DNA of 64,000 nt from Calycina herbarum. Taxonomy: Eukaryota > Ascomycota > Leotiomycetes > Helotiales > Pezizellaceae. The notes beneath the pieces were generated by a model. It saw nothing but the letters and a program-made list of their open reading frames with translations, had not been told where the DNA came from and searched no databases. The first letter of the stretch is position 1. Each line of letters starts with the position of its first letter. This document shows, one piece after another, positions 12,451 through 24,223 of the stretch. The position numbers and the translations under genes were made by a program. The stretch spans positions 265,780 through 329,779 of the forward strand of contig LLEY01000064.1 in assembly GCA_001414485.1 (NCBI GenBank). Direction: 5' to 3'.

Positions 12451-12790
12451 TTAAGAATATAAAAGCTTATAATCTCTAAAGAGCTAGAAAGAGAGAGTAA
12501 TATAATAGTTTATATTTAAATAGTACTTAGTTTACTAACTTTTATATAAAATATAACTTTATATAACTTTACGTAATCCTAGGAACTACCTTAGTAATTA
12601 TCTTAGTAGATACGTAGATCTATAATAAAAGATATAATAAGAGCTATAACGAGACTTTAGCTTCTTATAACTTATACTTACTATAACGAAAGCTATAATA
12701 AAGAGCTATAACGAGACTTTAGCTTAGAAGCTTCGACGTAAGAGGTTCTACGTATAAAACCTCTTTCCTCGTACGTAGAATAGACTTCTC
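12190..12790. repeat. Inverted pair of element-3-type LTR sequences
   Basis: Sequence at about 12,600-12,790 (ATAACGAGACTTTAGCTTCT and following) is the reverse complement, with RIP-type changes, of about 12,190-12,370. Both match the better-preserved copy at 57,880-57,990, in opposite orientations. The result is two LTR sequences of one family head to head. Nothing else is recognisable between 12,790 and 12,930. Confidence 0.6.
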
Positions 12791-12929
12791 TTCTTAGTTA
12801 ATTCTTCTTATAATCAAGATAATCTTATCTATTAACCTCTTTATATTCAGTCTATAATCCTTAGTTTAATAAGTTATTATAACTTTTATAAGTACTTTAT
12901 CTACTTTTTAATCTATATCTAGAATAATA

Positions 12930-13525
12930 ATAGATAATATAATATATATATATATAACTATATAGATTTATAACTAAGTTATACTAATAGTTCTATACTA
13001 ATTATAAAATAGTCTAATATAGTTTATTAGTAAGTCGATTATATTACTAAGTCGATTACTAAAAATATATATAAAAAACGTTTATATAACTCTAGTAAAA
13101 ATCTATAATTCTTAATAAAAATTAATAAAATTAAAAAATCTACTTTATTACTATATAAATAAGTAATATTAAAATTTTTAAACACTTACTAGCTATAACT
13201 AACGATTCGCTTAAAATTACTCTTATATTTATAGATTTTTTTAATTTCTTTAATAACTTAACTATTATAATTAGTTAGTATCTAAGATTTCTAATATTAT
13301 TTATATATATAGTAATAAAGTAAGGTTTTTAATTTTATTAATTTTTATTAAGAATTATAGAATTTTACTAGAGCTATATAGACGTTTTTTATATATATTT
13401 TTAGTAATCGACTCGGTGATATAATCGACTCGCTAATAAACCACGTTATACTAAATATTAATAGAGTTATTCTAAAGTATAAAGATAATATCTTTCTATT
13501 ACTACGAGCATAATAAGCACCTAAG
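12930..13525. repeat. Large palindrome (inverted repeat arms about 230-250 bp)
   Basis: The left arm (about 12,940-13,175) and the reverse complement of the right arm (about 13,285-13,525) share long identical blocks, for example TCGATTACTAAAAATATATA followed by TAAAAAACGT in both. The loop is about 110 bp and itself partly symmetric. The arms differ mostly by transitions: the right arm keeps TCGACTCGG where the left has TCGACTTAG. This may be a foldback/MITE-type element or an inverted duplication. Its outer end coincides with the return to normal base composition near 13,526. No coding capacity was seen. Confidence 0.8.
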
Positions 13526-15231
13526 AGAATTTTCAATTATAATTTGAATTACGCGGCCAAATCCCTGACCCTCTGTGTGATCTACAAGAACCTTGAGCTC
13601 CTTCCCTGTCTCCCCGCAAAACCAACACCAACTTCCTCGAATAAAAAAATTCTTCATCGAGCAACAAATATCGAAGTTCTCTGTTCGCTGTCGAGGATCA
13701 ATGGACTCGGCCTGATGTGGTGAGAGAATACGAGATGATGAGCATGGAAATTAAAGACAGTACGTGAAAGGGTCTCAACCTGCGACTGATATTCATATGA
13801 ATGACCTGATGGCTCACCTGTACAAGTCTCTCATTCATCAGTTAGTGTCGAGATTTGGGCTGAGATGACTGTTTACGCGCGCGATTTACTCGAGTCTTCT
13901 CACCGATTCACTTTATAAATTCATGGCATTGGAATCTTTTCTCATCTCTGCACAGCCTCAAGATCACGTTTTCTCGGTTACGGTAAGCTCTGTCAGATTC
14001 GGAGTAGCTGTGCGTTCTGAAACCTCCACCACTCCTTCTAGCTGAAAAGGATTTTCCACAAACAAAATCCATCATCTCATCTCCTATCCTCCTATCACCT
14101 TTGGTGCACGCAGTCAGCCATCTCAGCATCAAGACTCGGTAAACAGCCTTCCCCACAAATTCCAAGAAGCGCTTCTAAATGAATGGATATCTCCCACCCC
14201 CGGGGCGAGCGTTAATTTCCACCGTAGATCTGAGCTTGAGTATCCGTACCACGACACTCAACAAACGGCTTGTGATACGAATGCTGCCAAATGCAGCCAC
14301 TGGGTCCTTCTGAGTCCTGTCGAAAGCCGTTGATGCATCGATTTGCCAAAATTGGACTCCAAGAGCTGTATTGCCGCGATGATGCACTCCAACCACAACA
14401 CTGCTGCAGAATCTGGCTGCCCCCCAAAGAAAGAAAGCATCGTGTATCACACTGGAACCGATTAAATGACATCTCCCGTACTCTCGTTTGCTCTCAGCTC
14501 ACTTGCTTTGTTCCACGGTCAGCTTTCCAAATTCCCGATCCTCATTCAAGAAAAGTGTAAGGTAGGAGCGATCCTGATTCCTCCTCCGACTCTTCTTGCC
14601 GCTCTGCTTACTTCAAGGTTACGCATAGCCATTCCTAGCTGCCTCTGTAACTGCTTATTGCTCGCATTGCTGTGCTGATCGGTCCCCTCTACGTGGGATT
14701 AAAGATGTGGGTTAAACAAACAAAATGCAACTGCAACCGCCCCGACCCAGATACCAAAATATCCACGGCAGGCGCAGGGCAGATCATTCTGGGGCCTGAC
14801 CAGGCCGTTGGTCGTACTTTCTTTCATTCAACCTTTTCAAGCTTCTCATTCGCCGAATCATCTCCTTCGTGGCTGCCCCCCTTCAATCTCTCCTCGTATT
14901 TTTCTCTTACTCTTGCATGGTGGGTGGCAGAAGGTTCAAATAAGCTCCGGTCCCCACCTCCATCGTCACTTGGTCCGTTTCCTGTAACCATCAAGCTCTT
15001 AGAGTAACACTCGTTCTCGTCGTGGCAGTGTACCTAACCTTTCATTCTCTTTTTTCTCCCGCAGTCTCTTCCGAATATTGAGCTATCTGCTCCACGATCA
15101 CAAACAAAACAACTACACTCGCTAGAAATTACCTCGGTTTTCCTCACTTTCCTTTTTGATACAAGATACAAAGCACGAGTCTCTTTTTGCGTTCCCTAAA
15201 TTACTCGACACTCTTTCGATATTCTGCCAGT
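13526..15231. other. Intergenic region upstream of tyrosinase
   Basis: Base composition returns to normal here. Several overlapping short ORFs exist on both strands (14,175-14,678) but none resembles a known family, and they overlap one another in a way typical of chance frames. The last 250 bp are pyrimidine-rich (for example around 15,045-15,070), a common feature just upstream of fungal transcription starts. No recognisable gene was found. Confidence 0.5.
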
Positions 15232-17245
15232 ATGCGTTTCTTTACGCAGACTCGATCGGCCGTGCTCACAGTCGTCGGTGGTCTCTTAATACAATCTGCC
15301 GTTTCAATACCAACGCCAGAAATACCTCACAAACGTTACGATTATGGGGTGGAAAGGTCTACCTTCATGAAGCGACAAGCTCCTGGCTTTTTGGCAACGA
15401 CCGGCATACATACAGGCACAGGACCAGGAGGGTCAGCTCCATTGCGGCTGGAGATTAGAGAATTGGAGAAGGATACAACAATGTGGACATTGTATATACT
15501 TGGCATGGATATGCTGCAATATGCAGACCAGAAAGACTTGCAGTCATGGTATCAGATAATGGGTACGTCGACCGGTTCTTCTGGTATAATTTCTTTCTAA
15601 CATCAACAGGTATTCATGGAAGACCATTCTTGCCATTCGATAATGTTCAGTCTACTCCAGGAAATGGAAATCATGGTTATTGTACACACGTCTCGATATT
15701 GTTTCCAACCTGGCATAGACCTTATATTGCTCTTTACGAGGTACGATCTTTTGCCTTTACTTCTAATGTATCCTCGTCGTCGAGACATTCAACTGACTTT
15801 AAAATAGCAAGTATTGTACGGCTTGATTCAACAAATCGCACAAATGTACCCCGCTGGAGCTGTCAGAGAGAAATATGTTGCTTCTGCTAAAAATTTCCGA
15901 ATCCCATACTGGGATTGGGCAGCTGTCCCAGAACCGGGAAAGAGTGTTTTGCCTGCTAGTGTTGGGGGTTCTCCAGGAGTTGATATTGATGGACCAGCTG
16001 GCGTTCAAACAATAGCCAATCCTCTTTACAGCTACCAATTCCAACCTCTCGATCCTTCACAGCTTCCTGACGCACCTGTAAGCAGATCCCGCACCCCAAA
16101 TTACACAATCACTAACAATTTTCAAGTTCAATACATATCCTCAAACCATGAGATATCCAAGTTCTTCTGATGCCAGTGCTGTTTCTCAAAACAACCTCGT
16201 TGCGCAACAACTTGATAACAGCGCAGCGTCCTTCCGTAGCAGACTTTACAACCTCTTCACCAACTACCATGATTATGCCACATTCAGCAACGAGGCTTGG
16301 ATCCCAAGTAACAATCCAAATGGGTACGACTCAATCGAGTCCATCCATGATCAAGTTCACGGGCTTTCAGGAAGTGGTGGACACATGAGCTACGTTGATT
16401 ACTCTGCATTCGATCCTCTATTCATGCTTCACCACTCCATGGTCGACCGATCCTTCGCCATCTGGCAACAAATCAACCCAAACAGCTATGTCACCCCGGA
16501 ACCCGCTACTTTCAGCACCTTCACCATCTCAGCCGGTCAAACAGAAGATGTCGCCACGCCTCTCTCTCCCTTCCACAACCCATCAGGGGCAATGTGGGAT
16601 TCCAACTCCGTCCGCAGTACCCAGACCTTCGGCTACGCATACCCAGAAACTGCCAACGGAACTGGAGTAAACATGGCCGCCCAAGCCATCAGCGCAGTCA
16701 ACAAACTCTATGGACCTAACTCGCAAGGAACTGCATCTGCTTTACTTGGAAGAGATACTAATAACGGAATCCAATACCGAGAATGGATCGCCAACATCCG
16801 AGTCCGAAAGCATGCTCTCGACGGCCCATTCTTCATCCACATCTTCCTCGGCACCTTTTCTCCTGATCCATTCAAGTGGTCTTTCGAACCCAACCTCGTG
16901 GGCACCCACTGTATCTTTGATAAGACCGCTAGTGCCATCACCGCGACTTCATTCTGCAACTGCACTGCTGATTTGGTTACTGGCACCCTCCCATTGACTG
17001 CTTCACTTAGCAAATTCGTTGAGAGCGGGGCCTTGAAGAGTCTTGATTCGGCGGATGTGGAACCGTATCTGCAGAAGAATTTGAGGTATAAGTTGAGTTT
17101 CTTGAATGATACAGAGGTTGCTGCTGCGAGTGTGGAGAGTTTGAGGATTGATGTTGTTAGTGCGGCTGTTAAGAAGGCGGCTAAGGTTACGGATTTACCT
17201 AGTTGGGGGGAGTTCAGTGGGAACTTGACTGTGCTTGCTGGATAG
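15232..17245 (+). CDS. Tyrosinase / catechol oxidase, type-3 copper
   Basis: A four-exon model: 15232-15562, 15610-15740, 15808-16077 and 16127-17245. All introns are GT-AG and the 616-residue frame is continuous. The enzyme would hydroxylate and/or oxidise phenols to quinones, for example in melanin or defence chemistry. The CuA site is visible in exon 2 (HGYC-TH, then FPTWHRPY). The His-Cys pair suggests the thioether bridge known in this family. CuB has HDQVH, then MLHHSMVDR. A C-terminal tyrosinase extension follows (YREWIANIRV onwards, about 190 residues), which in related enzymes shields the active site until it is cleaved. The chosen start gives a hydrophobic leader (MRFFTQTRSAVLTVVGG) consistent with secretion; an in-frame ATG also exists at 15187. 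The gene lies 1.7 kb from the RIP-mutated block but shows no damage. Confidence 0.93.
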
Positions 17246-19310
17246 GTGATTATCCTTGAAGCTATTCATGGGTGGAGAGACGGAAGTGAATTCTGATCAC
17301 TCTTTTTTGGACAACTTTTGGGGCACACTCAGGTGGCTTTTGGAAAACTTTTAGAGTTTTTTATTCTTGCTGTTTGAATTTCACCAGAACGGGCTTTGCA
17401 TTGCTTGGAGCTATTTTCACTTTTTGGATTCTGGATGGAAAAACCTTGGGAGTTCTTGTTTTTTCTCTTATGTCTTACCAAATTGTTAGATGGGATGCAT
17501 GGATATGGGGTATAATTGGCATTTGGTTGGTGCGTTTGAGCTTTTCAACCTTTGGGTGGGATTAGCTAGCTCTTCCGGTTTTTATGCTAGTTTATGGAGT
17601 TTTCTTCTTTTTCGGGTTATATTTTATAATTAGCTTGGTGTTGGGAGGTTATGAAATTCTCTGAGTTCAATTCAATCATGGTCCGAGGTCTTGTATAAGT
17701 TGGTTTATGTATAAGATATCGAGAATCGAGATGGTCCTTAAATCTCATCGCAAATGGATACCATGACTTCTTCTTGTTGAGAGTATCATTTCCAGCCTCT
17801 GTGCCTGAAATTAAAATTGAGATTATTGGGTGACCCATCGACATGGAGTTGGATGATGTGACGAAAGTCTCGATCAGAAAATACAATAGGAAACCAACTA
17901 TGAATGAGTCTATTGCGTTACCTCACACTTGTGATTTGATCATCTTGAATACCCTGGGGGAATTTCCAAAAAACTGGAAAAGGAGGATTCGCTATGGGTT
18001 GTAAAATTTGTCATTTCCATTCAAATTTCGTCAACTGAGTCTTTTACATAAGATAATTAAAATTATTTCCTGGGTCTTGGTTGAAGAAGCGAGATCCTAG
18101 TCTACTTTATAACGAGTACAAGGTGTAGTTGATAGTGTGACTGAACTGAGAATGCTAGATGTGAGGTTCGTAGACCTATGGCAATTGGTAGGTCACCTAC
18201 TAATAGTAAGATTTTTCTGGTGTTATTTCTGGGTTATTTAGAATTAGCTTTAGACGGGTAAACAGTAATAGTAGAACAGTCTACTCTAGACTAGTCAGTA
18301 TTTGAACGGAGAGGACTCCACGTCAGGTTCGTCGACCCATTGAATGGGTCGTGACTATTTGTAGGTGTCGTTATATGGGTGAATGAGCCTCTGACTCATA
18401 TCCATCCACGTGACTAGCACGCTAGTACCACGCTAGCACAAGCATAAATAGTCGTACTTCGTGTACCTAGAAAAGCCACAGAGAATACAATACGCATATG
18501 CAACCAACAGATTTATGACCAAGTCATACCAACAGTAGGTGACCTACTAATATTAGGATTTTTCTAGTGCTATTACTGGATCACCTGGAGATAGCACTGG
18601 GAAAGGGTTACAGCAATTTCTGGGTTACCAAGTTACCTATGAATTGCTAGACTTTTGAATTTCGAAGTGTCATTAGGTTACCTGGGGATAATTTGAAAAT
18701 TGGAGTCTCTTGAGAAGTGTTGCAAAGAAGATTAAGCTTTCAATCGCTTCTTTCCTTTGTTTGGAAGATCTTGGTAGTCTACTCCTCTATTATTTTGTTC
18801 GTTTATTCAAGGTAAGTACTTCTTCGTATGAACCTATTTTCTTGAGGAATTTTCGCTTAAAATACGGGACCTATGAATTAGGGGGGTGTCTGGGGAAAGT
18901 AAGTATTGTGTTGGAATTTAATGTTCCGTGTAGAGCCAGCATTGTGATAGATTGTTACATGTTTGGTTATAAGAATGTAGAGGTGATGTAAGCTCAAGTG
19001 AGGTGAAAGTTTAGGCCATTTTACCACGAGGTAGTCAGCTCAATCACAAATGTTTGATAGGATTTGGAGCTTGACTTGCTGATTATTGTATCTCTCCAAA
19101 GCAATCTGAGGAGTAATAAGCAAAGGCGAGGTTACCAAGAATTAACCTGGTCTCTTTACCTTCACTTGTCAATATCGACACACCCAACAAGACAGAGATT
19201 GTGGGAAGAAGTATTTTAATAAAGATCCGACTTTGAATTTGGGTATAATTTGCGGATACACAAGAACATATTTATACACTCACACCAAGCAATTAAGCTT
19301 CAACCAAGGC
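17246..19310. other. Gene-free interval with degenerate repeats
   Basis: Two kilobases between the tyrosinase and the ZNF830-like gene. Open frames (17,374-17,565; 17,617-17,886; 18,710-18,991) resemble nothing known and have no supporting features. The interval contains the repeat pair listed separately (18,184-18,600) and a short palindrome, GACCCATTGAATGGGTC, near 18,335-18,352. Confidence 0.45.
18184..18600. repeat. Pair of diverged ~65-bp direct repeats around a ~280-bp spacer
   Basis: A unit beginning GTAGGTCACCTACTAATA (near 18,187) recurs as GTAGGTGACCTACTAATA (near 18,534). Similarity continues for about 60 bp (AGATTTTTCTGGTG against GGATTTTTCTAGTG). The core is itself palindromic. 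The spacing and small size are compatible with an old TRIM or MITE, but no target duplication could be fixed. Confidence 0.5.
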
Positions 19311-20168
19311 TTAACCCTTCATCCTAAATCCATCCCAATCGTCTTCATCCTCCTCGTCATCGTCGTCTTCATCTTCCTCCACCACTGAAGTAGGTACTGG
19401 CTCCACAGGAGTTGGCAAGCTAGCAACACTTTCCTTCTTCCTCAATGCTTCTCTTCTTTCTCTCAGCTTCCTAACCCTCTCTTCTAACCTCTCCATTTCT
19501 TCTAACTCAACCTCCATTTTTCTGGCAGCATCTTCCTTCTCCTCTTCTAAATCCCGCTCCGCTTTTTCCTTTCTCTCCTCCCTAGTTTCCTTTTCCAAAT
19601 CCGCCGCGCTCAAGGGTTTTGCTTCTATTACTCCAGCGCTAGGATCGATTTCTTCCGTTGCAGCAATATCCGCCTCAAAAGCCGCCCATTCATTCTCGTC
19701 AACCGTAGGGGGAATACCCGTGGGCAGAGAGGGAGATTGTTTAAGTGGTGTGGCAGGCCTCGAAGGGATCCGTATTTCGTTTATAGGATTCGTATTCGAC
19801 AATTCAAGAGGATGACCACCCTGATCGAAGAAATTCTCCGGTAACCCATTGGCAGCTCTACTCTTCTTTCGTATCGTATCCGTGCCTTCTTCTTCACTTG
19901 CTTTCCTCTTCTTTTTGTTGTTTTCAGGAGCTGGGGTGGGAGTTTCGGTTTGGGGTTCTGGGGTAGAATCGAGGGCGGCGTCGGCGGCTTTTTGAACTTT
20001 CATTATGTGACCGGCTGATCGTAGGTGGCCGTCCCAGAGGGATTCGGATTTTAATTGGAGGTGACATGCTATGCAGAGGAGGGTTCCGGTTGGGGTGTAG
20101 GATGCGAATTTGTGTTGGATTCTACGAGATGCGCGCTCGTTTTTGAGAAGGGAACGAATGTCTGCCAT
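19311..20168 (-). CDS. ZNF830/CCDC16-like zinc-finger protein
   Basis: A single-exon protein of 285 residues. The N-terminus contains a U1-type C2H2 finger (CIACHLQL, then WDGHLRSAGH, residues about 32-54). A basic KKKRKASEEE patch and a motif-rich middle (NGLPENFFDQ) follow, then a conserved segment NEWAAFEADIA. The C-terminal coiled coil (about 190-250) is strongly charged, and the protein ends in an acidic DDDDEEDEDDWDGFRMKG tail. This order (finger, FFD motif, EWxxFE, coiled coil, acidic WDGFR-type tail) is that of the ZNF830/coiled-coil domain-containing 16 family, associated with spliceosomes and genome stability in animals. A nuclear RNA-processing role is inferred by family. The gene is divergent from BYE1. 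Confidence 0.85.
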   Translation of the reverse strand: MADIRSLLKNERASRRIQHKFASYTPTGTLLCIACHLQLKSESLWDGHLRSAGHIMKVQKAADAALDSTPEPQTETPTPAPENNKKKRKASEEEGTDTIRKKSRAANGLPENFFDQGGHPLELSNTNPINEIRIPSRPATPLKQSPSLPTGIPPTVDENEWAAFEADIAATEEIDPSAGVIEAKPLSAADLEKETREERKEKAERDLEEEKEDAARKMEVELEEMERLEERVRKLRERREALRKKESVASLPTPVEPVPTSVVEEDEDDDDEEDEDDWDGFRMKG

Positions 20169-21025
20169 GGTGACTGTGGAATTGGAGTGTTCGACAGTAG
20201 ATTTGAAATGAGAGCTGTGAGTTGCTGGGAAATTGAATGCGAAGTTTGGAATGGAGGTGAGCTTTTTGAAGGACCAGCTTGGTTTGGGGGAAAGAGCTGG
20301 AGAAGGCGGAGAAGGCTGAATGTTGAGGTTGCTGAAGTTCGAGGTGTCGAGGTTCTCGCTAGTTCGAAAAAGCTGACTAATGTAGCGTCGCCGCGCCTTG
20401 TTTGGACGATTAAAGCGGCATTCAATCTAGCTGTTAAAAATGCTGCTGCCCTAACTCCCTCGGCATCCCCCGCACCAAGTTCCGGAGTTGAAATGATACC
20501 TCGACCTCGTCGCCTTTCAACTTCAAACTCCATTGACGAAATTCCCATCGCCGTCCGATAGCAACAATCACGACCTGATTCACAATCCAACTCTCGCGCT
20601 GCATTCGCAGCTCTATTGCGACCAACACGCACTCCCAACAATCACCGCCCCTTACTACGTCCTGCTTCACCTCACACGCGATCCAGATCCTTGGAGGGGA
20701 CGGAAAATCAACAGAGGCGCGCCTGGGAAGAGGATACCAAAGAGGGCTCACCACCAACCTCGCTGCTTTCGTTGCAATCGAGATAGCTACTGCTGCTGCC
20801 TACTTCTTCTTCTCTATCTTGTGCTACACTACATCTTCATAGTTTGTTTCGTAGAGCCGTTCCTTCAGTGATCGCATCGCGTGAAGAAAGGCGCTGCGCG
20901 TACTCATTTGAAATCAACTCTACGCCATCAACATCAAGTCTTTGCTCCCCCCTCTGTAAACCGCACAATTCACCTGCGAGCTGTGAAGAATTGTATCCTT
21001 TGAGAACAGTTTAAATCCATCAATC
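20169..21025. promoter_or_regulatory. Divergent intergenic region between ZNF830-like gene and BYE1
   Basis: About 860 bp separates two divergently transcribed nuclear genes, so it must carry both promoters. Long ORFs cross it on both strands (for example 20,069-20,641 minus and 20,055-20,561 plus), but they overlap each other and the ZNF830-like coding region and show no family resemblance, so I treat them as chance frames. Confidence 0.4.
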
Positions 21026-23662
21026 ATGGCTGGTAAGCAGTTACATTTCCCCACCATCGCATATCCACTTTGGAAAGATGATGCGCCTGGCCCATTTCTC
21101 AATTCCAACAGCGTGCTAACCAATCTCTATACAGATGAACCCAGACGATCGGTCCGCGCGACTAAAGGGCAGCACACAAAGAGCTTAGACCTACTTGATC
21201 AACCCGTAGAACCAAAGAAGAAAGCTACCAAGAAAGCGAAGAAACCAGAGAAGGTGGAGAGTGAGGAAGAACCTGCGGAGGTTATCAGATGTGTCTGTGG
21301 CGCAACAGAGACAAATGATGATGAGGGAGATCCATGGATTGCATGCGATAATTGCGATGCATGGCAGCATAATATATGTGTTGGTATCAGTCGCTTTGAA
21401 GAGGACAGCCCAGACAATTACAAATGCGAGCTATGTGACCCCACATTCCCTCTTCATAAAGAGTTGCTTGATGGCCTGAAGAAGGGCAGGAAACTTTGGG
21501 AGGAGAGAAGGAAGAAGGCCGACCAGCTTTTAGCTCAAGAGAAGCAGGCAAAGAAAAAGGGAAGCAAGAAGGCCAAGGCCAGTAAAAGAGCCAGTGAAGC
21601 ATCAGAACTCAGTCATGCTATCAATGGCAAGGCCAAATCTCCTTCAGTTCCTGTTCCAGCGACCCCAGTTGAGAAGAAGGAAACTGTCTCCCGTGCAGGA
21701 AGCACCAAGAGAAAGGCAAGAGAGACATCGCCTGAATCAAGCCAGGTAAGACAATTGAATTCTCACCAACAACTCCACTCCATGCTAATTTCAATATAGG
21801 AACACCAATCCAAGGTCCGAAAGGTCTCTGCTGCTCATACCACCCCACAACAAAAGTCGCCGCCTTCTGATCTGCCTACAAAGATTTCAGAACTTGAATC
21901 AACTAGACAGCCCGTCACAAAGTTGTTGAAGGAAAGAATGATGCAGCATGTCACAAACGCTGTCCAACAAACCATTTATACTTTGGCTGAACGTGATACT
22001 GTTGCAAGCAAGGCAGAGCGACTCGCAATTCAGATTGAGAATGCTGTCCTTGCTACTCACCCAGACAAAAATGCGTACCAAGCCCAATGCCGTGCCATTG
22101 CAAACAATTTGAAGTTAAACCAAGAGCTTTGCAATGGCCTCCTCACACGAACCTTGTCTCCAAACACTCTTGCGACCATGTCCTCAGATGATATGGCTAG
22201 TAAGGAACTCAAGCACAAGACGGCAGAACTCAAGGCACAAGCCAACATTCAATCTGTTATGGTTCAAGATGATGGGCCGAGGGTACGAAGAACACACAAG
22301 GGAGAAGAGGTTGTTGAGGATGGAAGCTATGCTGTTCCCATCGAAAACCCCATGCCTTCTTCTACGCGTCGTCGAAGTATGCTGGATCCAAATGCAGATA
22401 TGGCTGGCAGGTCGCGAGAGAATTCTCCTGGCAATGAAGTCGAGCTCCCGGCGGATATTGACACCACTTATCGATCCCGCGATGATATCCGAAGTCAAGT
22501 CCCAAAAAAGCCTCTGGTGGTGGATACCAAACCAAATCAAGCTCCTACAAGAAAATCGTCTACTCAAGCCGACTTTGACATCAATAAAGTCTTCTCCAGT
22601 GTTCAATCGCCAGTCAATTCACAACACGTTCGGAGGCAATCTACTAACATTGCTCCGCCAGCAAATGGTCCAGGCGTAGACCCAGAGATTGATAAATTGC
22701 TTCAGGACGATGAAAACGACTCGCCCCCCTATTCGCCAGCTGAGTATAGTTCGGATCCGGATGTTGTCTGGCGTGGCACGGTCACTATGGACTCCATTGC
22801 CAAATTCTCTGCAGCCGCAAAACATGTGGGTGGTGCAAACCTGAAGATTCCATGGACCGATATTCTTCAAAAGGAGCTCAAGGTGGCTGGAAGGATTGAC
22901 AAGGACAAAGCCAACGAGTATCTCTGCAGTCTCCGATACAGCCCTCCTACAGACGTAGTCATTGTTTCCATCACACCAACTGGTGATCCATCGCCGCCCG
23001 ATTTCCGAGACTTGTATGATTATTTCTATACCAAGCTCAGGTATGGTGTTCTCACAAACAAAGGAGTTGGAAATGTACGGGATACCTATTTAGTTCCAGT
23101 TGCACCCAGTGGCCCAATTCCAGATTTTGTCATCAACCTAGATGGTCATCAAGTTCCTGAAAATCGAACCCAACCCATGCTCTTGGTTGCTCTCGTCGTC
23201 CGTTCAGACTGGATACCTGATCCTGAGCCAGTCCGGAACTTTGAAAACGCCCCAGAAGTCCAAAGCCCATCCCTCGTGACACACCCTCAACGACAAATGT
23301 CCATGAGCGGCGCTCCTCCCTCCATGTCGCCCATCAATCCCCAGAATAGCGCGTTTGCCGCCCCACAAACACCACAGCAACACCAGCAGCCACAAAATCA
23401 ACAGAACCCACAAATGACTCCTCAGCTTAAGCTACAACGCGAGGGCGAAACCACAGCAGCCAGGATATTAGGACCACATCTCCATGCCCCGACTGTCAAA
23501 TTTTTGATGCCCCAGGCGTTCCAAATGCGGCCACTTGAATGGGAAATCATTCGTGATATTTTGGAGAAGGATGCGAGAGCTCAACAAGACCTTAACCACC
23601 TGAGTCAAGTACTGGATATTAGAATGAAGGCAGAAGGCACACAGGAAGCTCCCAAAGCTTGA
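21026..23662 (+). CDS. BYE1: Transcription elongation regulator BYE1 (PHD, TFIIS-like, SPOC)
   Basis: Exons 21026-21032, 21135-21745 and 21800-23662 give 826 residues. The first exon is only seven bases; splicing yields MADEPRRSVRATKGQ, the conserved start of this family. A PHD finger (about residues 55-105) shows CVCGA, CDNCDAWQH, then CELC, which reads histone H3K4me3 in yeast Bye1. A TFIIS central-type domain (about 240-370) begins TKLLKERMMQHV. A SPOC domain (about 510-650) starts VWRGTVTMDSIAKF. The C-terminus is glutamine/proline-rich. In yeast the protein binds RNA polymerase II on chromatin through the TFIIS-like domain. The extremely short first exon explains why the N-terminus would be mis-annotated by simple ORF calling. 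Confidence 0.93.
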
Positions 23663-24223
23663 TTTTTCTCTGCACCTAAAGTCACGTAACGGATGGGAAA
23701 CGAAAACATCAAAAGTTCTTGGGCCGTTCGTTTTTATGCTGGGTCTTGTCGTCAAAGCGTATCGATGCAATTCTCATGGTTGGATTTGGGGGTTGGGGTA
23801 GTTGTGGTTGGGATCTTGTTCTTCTCGGAAATATTACCTTTTTGCTGCAACACGATACCATTATGAGATCATGACATCTTCCAGGATAGATCTGGTCTCA
23901 TTCATTCTTTTTTTGTGTTGGTGTTTCTTTTGTTGTTAATCTTCGGGATGCTGTTCACTTGTTCGTGTACATACATAGGAGAAATTCGTGGTCAGACCTC
24001 ACATTGGAAGGGGTAATCTTCATGAATTGAGTTCATTTTTAATTTTAGATGCTTTAAAATTGCGATTACATGTCACATTGCTAAAGTATACATGATTGAA
24101 TGCTTGATTTTACGCTGGTTCTACGACTGATTTTGCTCTGTCCGTGGACGAGTCTGTTGGATATCCTAAACGCCTGAATGTTGAATGCTTCACTATGACC
24201 AATGCTTGTTTGCTTTTGTTGTT
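23663..24223. other. Convergent 3' spacer
   Basis: A 560-bp AT-leaning region between the convergent BYE1 and RGG-protein genes. It should hold both 3' UTRs. No gene was seen; an open frame running 24,144-24,641 on the plus strand is antisense to the RGG-rich gene. Confidence 0.4.

Noticed and set aside
13348..13536. 62-codon minus-strand ORF at the end of the AT-rich block
   Set aside because: It is entirely within the right arm of the palindrome; AT-rich chance frame.
14175..14678. Cluster of short ORFs upstream of tyrosinase
   Set aside because: They overlap in several frames on both strands; no domain, no splice structure.
20055..20641. Long overlapping ORFs on both strands upstream of the ZNF830-like gene
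   Set aside because: They overlap each other and the real coding region in other frames, and show no recognisable motifs.
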